From Isoetes taiwanensis (Eukaryota > Streptophyta > Lycopodiopsida > Isoetales > Isoetaceae), in NCBI GenBank assembly GCA_021234155.1, contig JAJEKV010000036.1, forward strand, positions 7,267,426-7,331,425: 64,000 bases of DNA, read 5' to 3'. Below, one piece after another: positions 24,901 through 35,599 of this stretch (position 1 is the stretch's first letter; every line of letters begins with the position of its first letter). Below the pieces are notes generated by a model, which did no database searches, was not told the DNA's origin, and saw only the letters and a list, made by a program, of their open reading frames with translations. A program made the translations under genes and the position numbers.

Positions 24901-25015
24901 CTTCCCACAGTCAAGCACAGCTCCAGCCGGGCCAAGGTATTCCATGCCTATGATCAAGTCATACTTGCCGATGTTCATGACTTCTGCTCCCATTACACAG
25001 TATGCCGAGAAGATT
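21930..25015 (-). mobile_element. Ty3/gypsy chromovirus pol, decayed
   Basis: Minus-strand polyprotein relic. Order: retropepsin tail (GKYDLIIGMEYLGPAGAVLD, near 24960), RT ([20 protein letters not shown] near 24480; MPFGLSN, then [12 protein letters not shown] near 24200), RNase H (PTHDQEFLAVVRALRIWRHY near 23600), integrase with an HHCC-type region (HAGFMKTYFKIRSSYYWHDM; CQLCQQMK near 23045), catalytic MDFITGLP (22955), and TYHPQTDGQTERTNR near 22690. Then VGDNVWLKIKVKQAKLRISN and a chromodomain (LLDRSYKKTRISQFLQYLVK, SVEDTIWVLQSDLEK, about 22070-21960). The chromodomain places it among chromoviruses. Stops and frameshifts are common. Its 5' part is missing: at about 25010 it changes abruptly into LINE sequence. 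Confidence 0.92.
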
Positions 25016-26262
25016 GAACTACGAAGAGCTTGGTCTTTTGGAGATTAACATGCATGCCTGTTTCTCACAAAAATTGTACAGAGCATGTAAATGTTGTTGC
25101 ATACTAGCAGCTGTATGTGCCATAAGCGAACATCATTAGCACATATAAGTTGCTTGATGATATAGTGTGCCAAATGTGGGCCTCCACTATTATAGTGATC
25201 AAGCCATTCTTCCAATTGATCAATGTATAAGCCAAAGAGTGTAGGAGATAGAGGGCAATCCTGACGTACTCCAATATTGCTAGTGATTTTGGTATCTGAT
25301 GCTGGAAACCTAGAAAAAAACCCTTTCATAAAGCCGATAAACTGCATTTTGAAGGTCTTGTGAAACCCCAAATGCTTGCAAGCACTGCCAAAGAAGCTCA
25401 TAAGGTATTGTACCAAAGGCAGAAGTGAAATCCACAAAGCATATATAGGGGTCTTGTTTCAAGCTTCGACTATGTTCAACAAGTATGCGCAATATGAAAA
25501 TGGTCTATCGTAGAATGGTCTGTATGAAAGCCTGCATGTCCTATAGAACGTACATTAATATGTTCTGCCCATGATGTCAACTGCTTCTCAGTAATACTGG
25601 CTAAGAGCTTGGAAAACTAACCATGATCATGCGATAATTAGAAGGGTCATTCTTATCACCTGCTTTGTGAATTGATGCGACCTTATTGATAGCCCAAGTT
25701 TCTGGCAATCCTTCTTGCAAAGCTTGATTTAAAAGAGTAGTGATGATTGGAAGCAATAGCAGACCCCTCCATTTAAGCAATTCTACTTGCAAACCTTGAA
25801 GACCAGGAGACTTGCCATTGTATAGATGTCCCTGACCTTCTTTGACTTCCTCCTCTATGAATTTAAGAATGTGACCTACCAAAGGAGGCACAGAATTAAG
25901 AATCCCAGGATGATCATATAATTGGACCAAACGTTCATCCTATTGATGCATAGGAATATGTCCAAGAGTAGGATGTGGTCGATATAATATTTTGCACCAG
26001 AAGGTTCAAGGCTCGCGTAGTAGCAATTCAAATATTTGCTTTTGATGCTCATCAATAAAGTGTGCATTCTTGCCTTTCAACATAGACTTATAATTCTTGA
26101 TGGCATTGTGACGTGTATTTGGCTCAATTATCACTCGCAAGTGTTTTTTAAGCTGCTTGCAATCTACATCAAACCATGCATTTCTAGGAAAGGATTTCCT
26201 ACTAGTGTGAGCAACAGTAAAAGCATGTGTACAAAAGTAGGAGACATTAGAAGTAAGCAAAG
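25010..26262 (-). mobile_element. LINE relic (endonuclease end and RT)
   Basis: Minus-strand LINE pieces: the linker after the endonuclease (KSFPRNAWFDVDCKQLKKHL, 26200), then RT with LYNGKSPGLQGLQVELLKW (about 25820), YICFVDFTSAFGTIPYELLW (about 25450), IGVRQDCPLSPTLFGLYID (about 25270) and an active site reading ICANDV instead of YADD (about 25130). The last recognisable part, MQQHLHALYNFCEKQ then VNLQKTKLFVV, aligns with MQSHLDGLARFCD and VNLEKTSIMTV of the 56.7-59.4 kb LINE. It stops near 25010, where gypsy protease sequence starts. Inactive. Confidence 0.85.
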
Positions 26263-26289
26263 CATCAGCAAATGTTTACATTCTTAAAG

Positions 26290-27110
26290 AGTTGGGTAAT
26301 CCAAAATACCTTCAAGTGTGGGAGCTAATGTCTGTGCATATTCAAAAGATATAAAATAGGTCAAGCGAATGCAAGAGGCAGGAGTGTGGATAGCAATGGG
26401 TTGAAGAGGCCACTTTAATGACAAATAAAGTGGATAGGGGTTAGAATTTATCTCCTAATCTCTATGCATTGTGCCAATTAAAAAATCTAAAATGAGATCC
26501 AAGGCTTGCACTTGGGAAATGACATAATCAACAATACTAGTACCACCTCCCTGCCTAAATTAAATTATTATTGCTTAGATATATCACGAGAGAGAGAATG
26601 GGAATTTTTGCTATCTAAGGCTTGGAGGATGGCAAAACGATTTTGAACTGGTTTCAAAAAATGAATTTACATTGTGGGACACATATGAGGTGTGGAAATG
26701 GGATGAAGGAGCATGAGAAGAGTTGCATAATAATGTGGTTAAACTTTGTATTTGCAACCATCATTCAATTAAATTGGGATTATGTCTATTCCAAAATCGC
26801 GCCGTATAAGCATTTTATTGACCATTCTATTGAATTAACCACACTTTTGCACTATGTTCATTTTCGGGCTGGGAATATGCATCTTATGTGAAAATGCAAA
26901 GGCATTCAAATATTCGATGCAAATGACCCATATTATGACAGAATGTAGGCAGTTGAAAAAGCAGGAAATTGCCTATTAATTCGCACATTCACGGATGACA
27001 ACGAAATCTAAACATTGAAATTGTAATGCTTTACGAGTAAATAACAACAAGCAAGTTGCTACAAAACAGAGATTTTCGTGGTTCAAATCGCGCGTGGCTT
27101 GCTTGGCATA
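26290..27110. other. no gene recognised
   Basis: AT-rich sequence. The 89-codon + frame at 26622-26891 has no recognisable domain. I see nothing else. Confidence 0.45.
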
Positions 27111-27119
27111 AATAACGCA

Positions 27120-27311
27120 TTACAATAGAACATAAACTACAGGCGGTCCTGAGATCCTGTCGATCATGAACAAACCATGCTCTGGATTCCATATAAGATG
27201 GATTACAACATCAAAGGGATCAGGATAGAAGCGGACAGGATTCATAGCAACGACATCAAGCCAGTCCCAAGTTCTATTTCTAGCTTCAGCAAGCACTGCA
27301 GAGGTCCGCAT
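27120..27311 (-). CDS. unrecognised 63-codon frame, possible exon
   Basis: The minus frame begins MRTSAVLAEARNRTWDWLDV and continues with aromatic and proline-rich protein-like composition (PVRFYPDPFDVVIHLIW). Its amino-acid make-up looks more like a real exon than the surrounding frames. I do not recognise it. It lies just downstream, in minus sense, of the FCP1-like relic and may be unrelated. No splice sites were assigned. Confidence 0.25.
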   Translation of the reverse strand: MRTSAVLAEARNRTWDWLDVVAMNPVRFYPDPFDVVIHLIWNPEHGLFMIDRISGPPVVYVLL

Positions 27312-27719
27312 GGTTCATCTTGCGGGTAATAGAATGTGCCATAATAACAAGGAGAAGGCGGAGACCGGTTTTATTCAGGGGCTATTTCATGCATACCTAT
27401 TTATACACACCAAAATTATTGACAAGATATACATACAAATTATTGCAAGTATAGCAAACCGCATACATAATATAAAACAATACGCATTACGTAACCAATA
27501 ATGCTGATAAAAGAACACAATATATATTCAAAACCTTTCAGATAAAGTATATTTCATATTCAAAACTTTTTGAAAGTGTATTTCCTGTATACATATATAT
27601 CAAAAAGTTCCCTTTCTAGAACGATTTTCTCAAGTTCCCCAATTTTCCCATCCGATCAAGTTGTGGGTGTAGTGTTTGTATCTCTTCGACCGCTTTTCCT
27701 CAAGCTATTTCTGCGGGAC

Positions 27720-28240
27720 ACTAACAAAGCCAAGGTGAAGTCATCTTTGTCAAAATCTTGAGGATGATAGGATGGCGGATTCAATGATCGTGGACTGATT
27801 GAAGCAACACTTTAGAGCGCCATCATCCACAATGATTATGCCTTCCTTATCATCAACACCTAGGGCATCCATCATGTTGCGCAAAAGCATTTCACAAATA
27901 TCTTTTTACCCGCCTCTGTCTTTTAGGGTTTGTGAATGAAGCACATTTGCTTTGATCCCGGATGGACGCTTCAATTTCTATTTAGCTCAGGCACTACTTT
28001 CAAAACATCCTGTATATTTCTATGCTCCATGGATGACCAAATTGCACAACGAAACAGACTGAAGGCCTGGTCCAACATCTCCTTCAGATAAGGGCGCGGG
28101 TAAACATATTTGGTAATGCGTGTCTCAAATGGTTGTTAAAAGATACCATGACTTTTCAAACGTTGCTTTAGGTAACGTTCTACATAGCACACCATTCAAA
28201 TCAAAGACCAGTACTTTTGGGGAAGCCAAATCATTTCTGT
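27720..28240 (-). pseudogene. FCP1/NIF-type HAD phosphatase domain relic
   Basis: Minus-strand pieces, in different frames, of the FCP1/NLI-interacting-factor phosphatase domain. VLVFDLNGVLC (about 28210-28180) is HAD motif I; in this family the first Asp is the nucleophile. VYPRPYLKEMLDQAFSLF and CAIWSSMEHRNIQDVLK (about 28110-28000) match the conserved core with IWSS as motif II. GVDDKEGIIIVDDGALKCCF (about 27865-27810) matches the VDD region of motif IV. In motif I the usual second Asp is Asn (DLN), a form I also know from plant members. Interrupting stops and frame changes make it a pseudogene or a multi-exon gene I cannot assemble. It lies just downstream of the methyltransferase/ParB-like relic on the same strand. 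Confidence 0.6.
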
Positions 28241-28639
28241 AAGGAGAACAATAACGTATGAGATGAAAGAAATGGAAAACAAAAACGCGCCAGGCGCGAT
28301 TTCATGAATGATGCATGTCAACATAATTCAAAAGTATGCTCCAGAAACTCCAAATCGCCCCAGCGCCGATTTCTATATGCTTCTAGTTTGTAAAATGCAT
28401 GGATATCAAAAAAAGGAACATTGTCCGCGATACCTTTCGCCTTTCATCATTCCCCGTGTTCTCTTCATCCCTTGCATCTTTATTCCGACTTGCCTCCGGT
28501 CTCGCTAGAAGCACCAACCACATCGCTTGAGATCCATGCGGTGGTGAACTACGCTTGATAGTTCATTACTCTTTACGCTAACCTAACTAGTGTTATCGAT
28601 TTGGAGTCCGCTTCATCATCAATATTGTTATTATCATCA

Positions 28640-31600
28640 TCCTTGGCATTGTCATACTTGGTCTATATTTTTCGTGGCCAAGAATGTTCACAGCATGTCG
28701 ATAGGTACTTGGAGATCTGCCCGCCGCCCATGTCATCCATGAAGTTGGAGCCACGCAATGCCCTGCCTCTGAATCTCCCCGCCTTTAGCAAATCAAAGGT
28801 ATTTCGCCTTAGAGCTAGAAGCTTTGTTTTTTGCATCGCCATTGGTCCCCTAGGGGCTTCCTCTAGTACTTTCTCAAAGAAGAGGTCCAAAAAATTTTTG
28901 GCTCGGTCATCGGAGACGACGCTCTGGCATTTCCTTGCTAACTTCAAAGCTTCTCTACCGATGTAACCTCCAACGTGAAGTTCCCAGCAAGTAGTTCCCA
29001 ATGGACAAAATGCTTCAATGAGATACCGGAAAGGTCCATAGAGAACCCGTTCTTGTTTAGCTTCCCCTTATGTGAAGTTAGGAGCTCATACTTAATGTGG
29101 CCCACAAGAACCGGGTCGCCCTCGCTTTTCTTCCTCTTCTTCCTCTTCCTCCTCTAACTCTTCCACGACCTTGACAGCCTTCCCCTTGTCTTCTTGCTCC
29201 AGATAGAAGACGTTGCGGAGGATGCGTTCATCTAACTGATAGCACTGCCATGCTAGTTTATCTCCATCTGTTTTTCCCTTAAGCCTTTCATATTCCTTAT
29301 CATCCATCATGGCTATCATAATAATAAGCACATGAGAAATTTTACTTGCCGTGGCCGAAGTCAATGGCCTTGTTTTCATCTATGAGGATCGCCTCGTCAG
29401 ATGACTTTCACGCATTCTAAGTCATTTGCAAAAGACTTAGAGCATATGCATAGGACATGTCGGAGGGACATATAGTGACGATTATGTAATTCATTTCTGC
29501 GCAGCAACCACCGCATATGTTGAAGAACGTATTATAGTCTTCAAGCGACCATCCGGGCCCAAGCTATCAAGCACGAAGAGTGTGATATCATGAGGACCTT
29601 CACCCACTTCGGGCAGGCACACTTGAAACCAAAGGGACACTTGATAAAAAATGTGGATTCCATTTCCGGGTCCGCTTCACCAACGCGACTTTTTCGCTTC
29701 AAGTCGGATGCAACTTTTGTGTGAATCCCAATCGATCTTTGCAATGTTCTTCAACTTCGCTGCTTTGACAAAGTCCTTGGACCAAAATATCGCACTTCTT
29801 TTTAGGTCGCCGCTGGAGACGTTATACTTTTTGCATTAGTCCTAACTCCGACAATGACCACTCTCCCCAGAAGCCTTTGCAATTCCTCACCAACCGCCTT
29901 CTTGAGCACTCTAATATTCTTCACCGTCGCATGCATCTTCAAAGGATTCCATAGCCTTTGTTGCTTTGAGGTTTTCTTGTAAAGGATTTCCTTTTTGATT
30001 AACCTATCCAGATCGAGATGAGTTCTTGATCTTCCAATCCTCGGGCCTTCCTCATCTCTCGTTATATGGATATCAAAATTGATGTGTCAACAGAGGAAAT
30101 CTTCCTTGTGAATCGGCAACTTCTTCTCCACGTGAGGGCGCCCCGCATTCATTCCATTTCTCCCAAACGGGATCCGGAAGCAAAAAACTATCTTGCGTGC
30201 ATCCTTGGGTACGCTTGGTTCTTCTACAAAGATCACCCTTTTCATCTCTTTTTTTTTCTTTGATCCGGTGCTCTTGGTCTTGTCCTCGTATTATAGTCCC
30301 GACTAAGTGTCCTTTCCAAAGAACTTGAATTCGCTTTTGACCTGGCCCCGTCGTAGGTAGGCATTGGCTTCCCATATTCAATCCACTGGTTCCGGAGCAT
30401 GCCGGGTTGCTCTATATAGGGACTCCAAGGAATAACTTCGTTAGCTTTATAATCGTGGAATTCAAACAATCCTTCTAAGCGAAAATCACACGCACGCTGA
30501 TTTCATAATTAGAACACGCCAGCGCGATTTGCCTTCTCTAAATAGCAAAGGGTTTTGAAATAGTAGATGGTTCTAGTCGATAGTAAGCAACCGGCGCTGA
30601 TTTCATATTAGAATACAAATTAAGCGCCACGCCGATTTGCCACTTTGAGAAGAAACGGCTATCTTCAAGGACAGCCATGTCTCCTCAAAGTTAGGCAAAT
30701 CGCTGGCTCAACTTTGTATTCTAATATAAAATCGCGCCAGCGCTTTTGCTTATTTGACGGAACCGCCTACCATCCCGTGAACCCTTTGTTATTTAGAAAG
30801 GCAAATCGCTACCGGGCGCCAATTGCCTTTACTATGAAATCGCCATTTGGCGCGATTTGGTAATATCTAAAAAAAAAACGGGGAAGAGAATTACCTTTTG
30901 TATAAGAAAGTTTTTCCCATGTCATTTAGAGTGCGCTTTATTTCGCTAGTTCGGTGTGTGTTGTTGACCCGGCCAATCGAATCGGCAGCTTCGGTTTAAT
31001 ACAGCCTTTATAGAACAACCGATTCCCAAGATGTCGTGGCCTTCTTGATGAGAATCTTCGGGCCTCTATTGAATGCTGGCCATCTATTATCATAAAATGT
31101 ATGTCCGGGTTCTCGGCGAAGTCCTCCAAATTTGCTCCATGATTACCTTTTTGTTCTCGTATCGTAAGGCACTACATCTGGCAGGCATTGGCACCGCCCG
31201 GATTTTCGATCATGCCGCTCAATATCTCCAAGGAGTGCTGCTTGTCATACCTTCTCTGGCGATATAAATAGCTTTAGTGGACCTGAAAAGCCCGCCCACG
31301 CTGGATCGATGTGTGAAGTTGAGGCCCAAAGGATACTTGTCAAGCATATTTCTTCAGCTTTGCTCATTGCCTCCAACCGCCTGCCTTGTCATCGCCACTT
31401 GTAAGGCTGGCTGCCACTTCGTAGTTTCCCTCGCCTCTAGAGCTAGCTTCTTCCTTGTCCTTCACCGCCGTAAGTAGACACCGCCGAGGGCCTCGTGCTA
31501 ATGGCTCGTCCGAACGTACCGTAAGCCCCTCGCATATTCTTTCTTCTAGGAGTCAATGGCTCGCCAACCGCCCAAAATTTGAAGAGGTTATCGGCCATGT

Positions 31601-31960
31601 CGCCTCGATCTTAAAGCGCTCTTTAAAAGAGCTCGCGACCGCATCGATTGATCTTCTTTAGGCTTTTCTTATGTTTTTGGCCTATTTCAACTAGTACGTA
31701 ACGTAAAGAATCGCCCCCAGACTTCACATGTAATAAGAATTCCCCGCTTCTTCATTTGATCAGGCCTCTTAACCTTGACATGAATATGAGGTCCGCTCTT
31801 CCCACCGCTTTTGAATATCTCCACATACCATTCTCGACCCTCTATAAGATCTTCTTCCGACATGGAGGTTCTACCTGAGCCTTTATTATTCCGCATGTAT
31901 CTTCTAACGCCAATACATGCCGCAGTCTCAGAATAAAGAACATCTTCTTCTCGTCCTTTG
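28640..31960 (-). pseudogene. ParB-like (DGQH) and methyltransferase-like composite relic
   Basis: A series of protein-like minus-strand pieces, interrupted by stops, frame changes and a large palindrome. In 5'-to-3' order: SEEDLIEGREWYVEIFKSGG (31840), AVASSFKERFKIEATWPI (31640), PLGLNFTHRSSVGGLFRSTK (31350), then FAENPDIHFMIIDGQHSIEA (31120-31060), which resembles the I-DGQHR-x-A core of ParB-like/DGQHR proteins. Next come VIPWSPYIEQPGMLRNQWIE (30440), VGEGPHDITLFVLDSLGPDG (29600), DDKEYERLKGKTDGDKLAWQ (29310) with a long Glu run, and PFRYLIEAFCP plus ELHVGGYIGREALKLARKCQ (29040-28920). The last piece aligns with the SAM-binding half of the methyltransferase relic at 50.9-51.1 kb, with the FxGxG loop altered. 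ParB plus methyltransferase is a known bacterial and phage pairing. The joint reading is inference. Confidence 0.4.
30481..30865. repeat. 390-bp imperfect palindrome (foldback element)
   Basis: Two arms of about 170-190 bases meet at a 27-base centre near 30667. Matching pairs: GATTTGCCTTCTCTAAATAG at 30526 with its complement at 30788-30807; GATTTCATATTAGAATACAA at 30599 with its complement at 30714-30733; GATTTGCCACTTTGAG at 30634 with its complement near 30686-30701. The arms also carry the GCGCCAGCGC-type motif. It sits between coding-like pieces of the surrounding relic, as an intronic or inserted MITE-like foldback would. Confidence 0.8.
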
Positions 31961-32299
31961 CTTTTTCTCGATCAGAGGTCTCGCCTTGCTTGGTCCTCCT
32001 CTTTTGATTGTCTTTTGTGATCCCGTGAAATTACAAAGACATGGGTTAATCTTTTTATGCTCAAATAAATGCTATGTAACAAAACGCTTTGGCGCTGATT
32101 TGAAAATGAATACACAAAGAAATTCATTTAGTTTATTGGGGTCGGGGCCAGCGCGCGTTTTGTCCCAAAATGCAACAAATAAATACGCTTGCGCTGCTTT
32201 TAGAAGTGACCTCGAAGATAAAGAGACTAATGTAATGCCTAATTAAATCTGCGCCAGGGCTTTCCTCCGAATCAAAATGCTCGTGACACAACTAACTAT

Positions 32300-32950
32300 A
32301 AAAAAATGCAACTTAAAGAGTTGAATCTTCATCGAGGAGGACACAACTAACTATAAAAACAAGCACACAAAGATTAGGGCAAAGACATACAAAGATTAAA
32401 AGAGAAACCAACATGTACACATTAAACATTTGTTTCCATACGCTTTTGGGACATATGAACTCAAACATTAGAGGACACATGCTTCTTATTGATAATAACT
32501 ATATTATTACGTAAAAACATCCTAAAACCCTAACAAAAAAAGGGACACAGTAAATCAATTACGTAACAAAACAGATCAATTACTTGAGGCGCTTTGTTGG
32601 ATTTGTGCTTTCGCTTGTTCAAATTCCTCCGTGCATGGGATTTGTGCTTTAGTCGTCGCCCACCTCTACCACAGCGCCTCGGCTACGCGGCCGATCCTCT
32701 AGACGCCATAGAACTGCAAGTCGCGGATAATATGAGACTGATTTTGGTTTAAACTTATATGTATGCGTTCATAATCTTGGCCGCCGATTTACAAATCAGA
32801 ATTCAAATTCGCCCTTTTAAATTTATACCGCCTTAATTAACCGCCCGTCCCGCTCATTTGCAAATTTAAATTGTGTTTCTCTTTTTAGTGCAATTTCAAG
32901 ATAACAATTAATTATTAATTTCAAGAAACGCATATGTGGCAATCTACTAC
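32300..32950. other. no gene recognised
   Basis: Mostly AT-rich sequence with one GC-richer patch at 32630-32720. No supported coding frame. An ACACAACTAACTATAAAAA word is repeated at 32286 and 32341. Confidence 0.4.
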
Positions 32951-32959
32951 CACCTAATC

Positions 32960-33090
32960 GGCCACCTACTATCAGAGCGCCCAAGATCATTCCTACTATC
33001 AGAGCGCCCAAGAACAATCGACTATCAGAGCGCCCAAGATCCGTCTTCAATCCCATTCAATCGATCGAGCCGCCTTCAATCCCATTCGAT
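32960..33090. repeat. short tandem repeats CTATCAGAGCGCCCAAGA and TTCAATCCCATTC
   Basis: CTATCAGAGCGCCCAAGA occurs three times (about 32968, 32997 and 33023, spacing near 29 and 26). GCC/GTCTTCAATCCCATTC follows twice (about 33043 and 33071). Confidence 0.7.
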
Positions 33091-33278
33091 GTCTGCTGAA
33101 CTATGGTGAGTGTGATTCCATTCCGAATGCATTCTCTTGTTCTCTATTTTTCGTCCTCTATTTTTTCCAATGCATTCTGGTTCTTCATTAGTGTCGGAGA
33201 AGAATGCTATCTTTTAACAGCAAACTTGAAGCGCCGAGTAGGCTTATGTAAAATCGAAGATCTGAATCCAAGTTCTAT

Positions 33279-33435
33279 GTGTCATGGTGTTCCTCTTGCA
33301 AACTCAAGCTTCGTAAGATTTCCATTATAAACCGCAATTACGAAGATGAGGCTCTTCCAAGAAGACATCCCGGTGGCGTCTACATACAGGAAAGCGGCAC
33401 ATTTGTAGCATGGCCAAAGGAACGCCCTAAAAAGG
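33279..33435 (+). CDS. unrecognised exon-like frame
   Basis: The + frame from about 33305 reads KISIINRNYEDEALPRRHPG then GVYIQESGTFVAWPKERPKK and meets a good splice donor (AAAAAG then GTATGT) at about 33436. The composition looks like protein, but I do not know the family. A + strand gene would be opposed to the minus-strand relic next to it. Confidence 0.25.
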
Positions 33436-34534
33436 TATGTATATTTGGATATTCAAAAAGAAATGAATATATCATAACATCTCGATGTTGTGAATTTTGG
33501 ATTCTTTGATGTTCTTTAGTTGTTATATCAACCCCATGAAACTACACATTAATAAAAATATGTAGTTTCTTGGGGTTGGTCATAATCGGGCCGGAGGGCA
33601 TCAAAAGGATTCAATGTTTTCGACATTGCATATAAAAAAAAACATACTAAACTAAATGACATAAAAATATAGTGCAAAATTGCGCCAGCGCCGAAGTTTG
33701 TATTCATGTTCCAAAAAAGTGTATGTACATTTCTTCTTCTCAAAAATGCCCAGCGCCAATTCTTTCTATCTCTACAATATGTCACATATCTATCTCTACA
33801 ATATGTCACATAGCCCCACTTCATCGCCCAATCCCGCAAAAAGTCCCCACCCGAACCACCCCTCGATATGACAGATCCTCATCTTCCCCGCGGATGTCGA
33901 AGTCTCCAAACCGTGAGTGTTGTATCGATCCTGATACTATAAAGCAAATCCGCATTTATTTGTTGGCATGAGCCTTACTAAGAGCATGAGGAGTCTGATA
34001 TGTCCATAGATGCGATGGAAGTGTACCCATGGCCCTCGATACGCATCGCCTATTGATTCTCCAACTCTCTTTGAACGCTTTTGAACAAAGACACTCAAGT
34101 AATATCTTGTACATGGTCCAGAGTTGATGGTCGCCCAGGAAGTGTATTTGAACTAGAACCATCCAAAGGTAGATCAGCTAGTGTCCATGCATAAGAAAAA
34201 TCCATGGCACTAGAACGAGAAAATTAAGTCATTAGCTTAATGATATATTACTCTCCCCATGAAACGATTCTCAACATACATAACTCAAAAACGCCAAAGC
34301 GCTTTTGCTATGTTTTTTTCGGAGAAAACGCTACCGGGCGACTTTGATTAACTAATGGAAAATCGAAACCAAAATAGAAATGCCCAAGCCGCCATTTCTC
34401 CCATTCTAACATATTATTCTAACAATGTAATGCATAATCGTTGAATACATTATTTTAGTTCAATATTTAGTTCATTCTTTTTGTTCATTATTTAGAACAG
34501 ATAGAGGAAGAGCTAGTGAAATAGAATAAGAGCA

Positions 34535-34720
34535 GATACAGCAAAATCATATAAGCATGGATATAGAGCAGATAGATCATAGAGCAGATAGATCATAGAT
34601 CATAGAGCAGATAGATCATAGAGCGATAGATCATAGATCATAGCTCATAGATCATAGAGCAAGATCATAGAGCGATAGATCATAGATCATTATTTACTTC
34701 ATTATTTTAGATCATGGCTG
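34535..34720. repeat. minisatellite of AGATAGATCATAGAGC
   Basis: Irregular tandem array of GATCATAGAGCAGATA words, with 8- to 24-base register changes. No coding sense. Confidence 0.8.
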
Positions 34721-34979
34721 AGAACAGATAGAGGAAGACCTATTGAAATAGAATAAGAGCAAATCATATAGTCCAGATCACAGAACCAATCCTGTGAGGA
34801 ACTGCTTTATGTAAAATAACTACTTTATGTATATAACAGGAAATACTAACCTACTTGTATTCAAGACTGAGAATTGAGCCTTCTAACCGAGAAGCCGAAA
34901 GCTTTAACACAAAACCAAAAGTTATTCAAAGTCGAGAGATTGTAGAGAGCCAAAACCAAAAACCGTAGACATTGTATAG

Positions 34980-35470
34980 AGCCTACAAACCTTTGAGCCG
35001 AAAAACCTTTGAGCCGAAAAACCCTAAAGCGATAGAAGCCGAGAAGCGTGATAGAAGTCGAGATTGATGCGCATAGAAGCCGGTGAAGCGATAGAAGTCG
35101 AGATTGATGCGATAGAAGCCGGAAGCGATAGAAGTCGAGATTGATGCGATAGAAGCCGAGAAGCGATAGAAGTCGAGATTGATGCGCAGATAGAAGCCGA
35201 GAAGCAGATAGAAGCCGAAAACCCAAAAGCTCGAAAACGATAAAAACAGATAAAAGCTCGAAGCTCGAAAACGATAAAAGCTCTGGGCGCGATTGAAGCC
35301 GAGAAAGATAGATTGACGATTCCTTAGGTCATGCAACAGATAGATTGATTCCTTAGGTCATGCAACAGAGACAGATTGATGCCCGTAAAGCGTAGAAGAT
35401 AGATTGAAGGTAGATTGATGATGCCGAGAAGCAGATAGAAGCCGAGAAAGCCGAGAAAGCGTAAGAATGC
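34980..35470. repeat. minisatellite of GCGATAGAAGTCGAGATTGATG
   Basis: Repeated GATAGAAGCCGAGAAGC and GATAGAAGTCGAGATTGATG words run from about 34985 to 35470 with variable spacing. They produce low-complexity Leu/Ser/Arg/Phe frames on the minus strand that should not be annotated as genes. Confidence 0.8.
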
Positions 35471-35599
35471 CCTGAAATGCCGAGAAATTGGAAGCGTAAG
35501 CTTAATGTTCGAAAAGTGTGAGAGAAAAAGTTTGAAAAGGAAGGCTAACTTGAAATAATAACCGCTTTTAAAATTTCGTATCACACACATTATAACTTC

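Larger units (their letters stand above)
28275..34390. repeat. dispersed GCGCCAGCGC-type palindromic motif
   Basis: A short motif close to AAATCGCGCCAGCGCGATTT recurs, degraded, at about 28287, 28358, 30515, 30592, 30624, 30734, 30812, 30842, 32090, 32150, 32250, 33685, 33752, 34295, 34333 and 34380. The core is self-complementary and is flanked by A- and T-rich sequence. It is concentrated in this 6-kb stretch and I did not notice it elsewhere in the window. Confidence 0.6.

Noticed and set aside
27060-27085. tRNA or SINE B-box (GGTTCAAATCG)
   Set aside because: No A-box at a suitable distance upstream and no cloverleaf could be drawn.
27120-27311. Plastid or mitochondrial DNA insert
   Set aside because: The frame did not match any organelle protein I know, and the flanks look nuclear and AT-rich.
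34861-35590. Leu/Ser/Arg/Phe-rich minus frames
   Set aside because: They follow the minisatellite units exactly and carry no domain.
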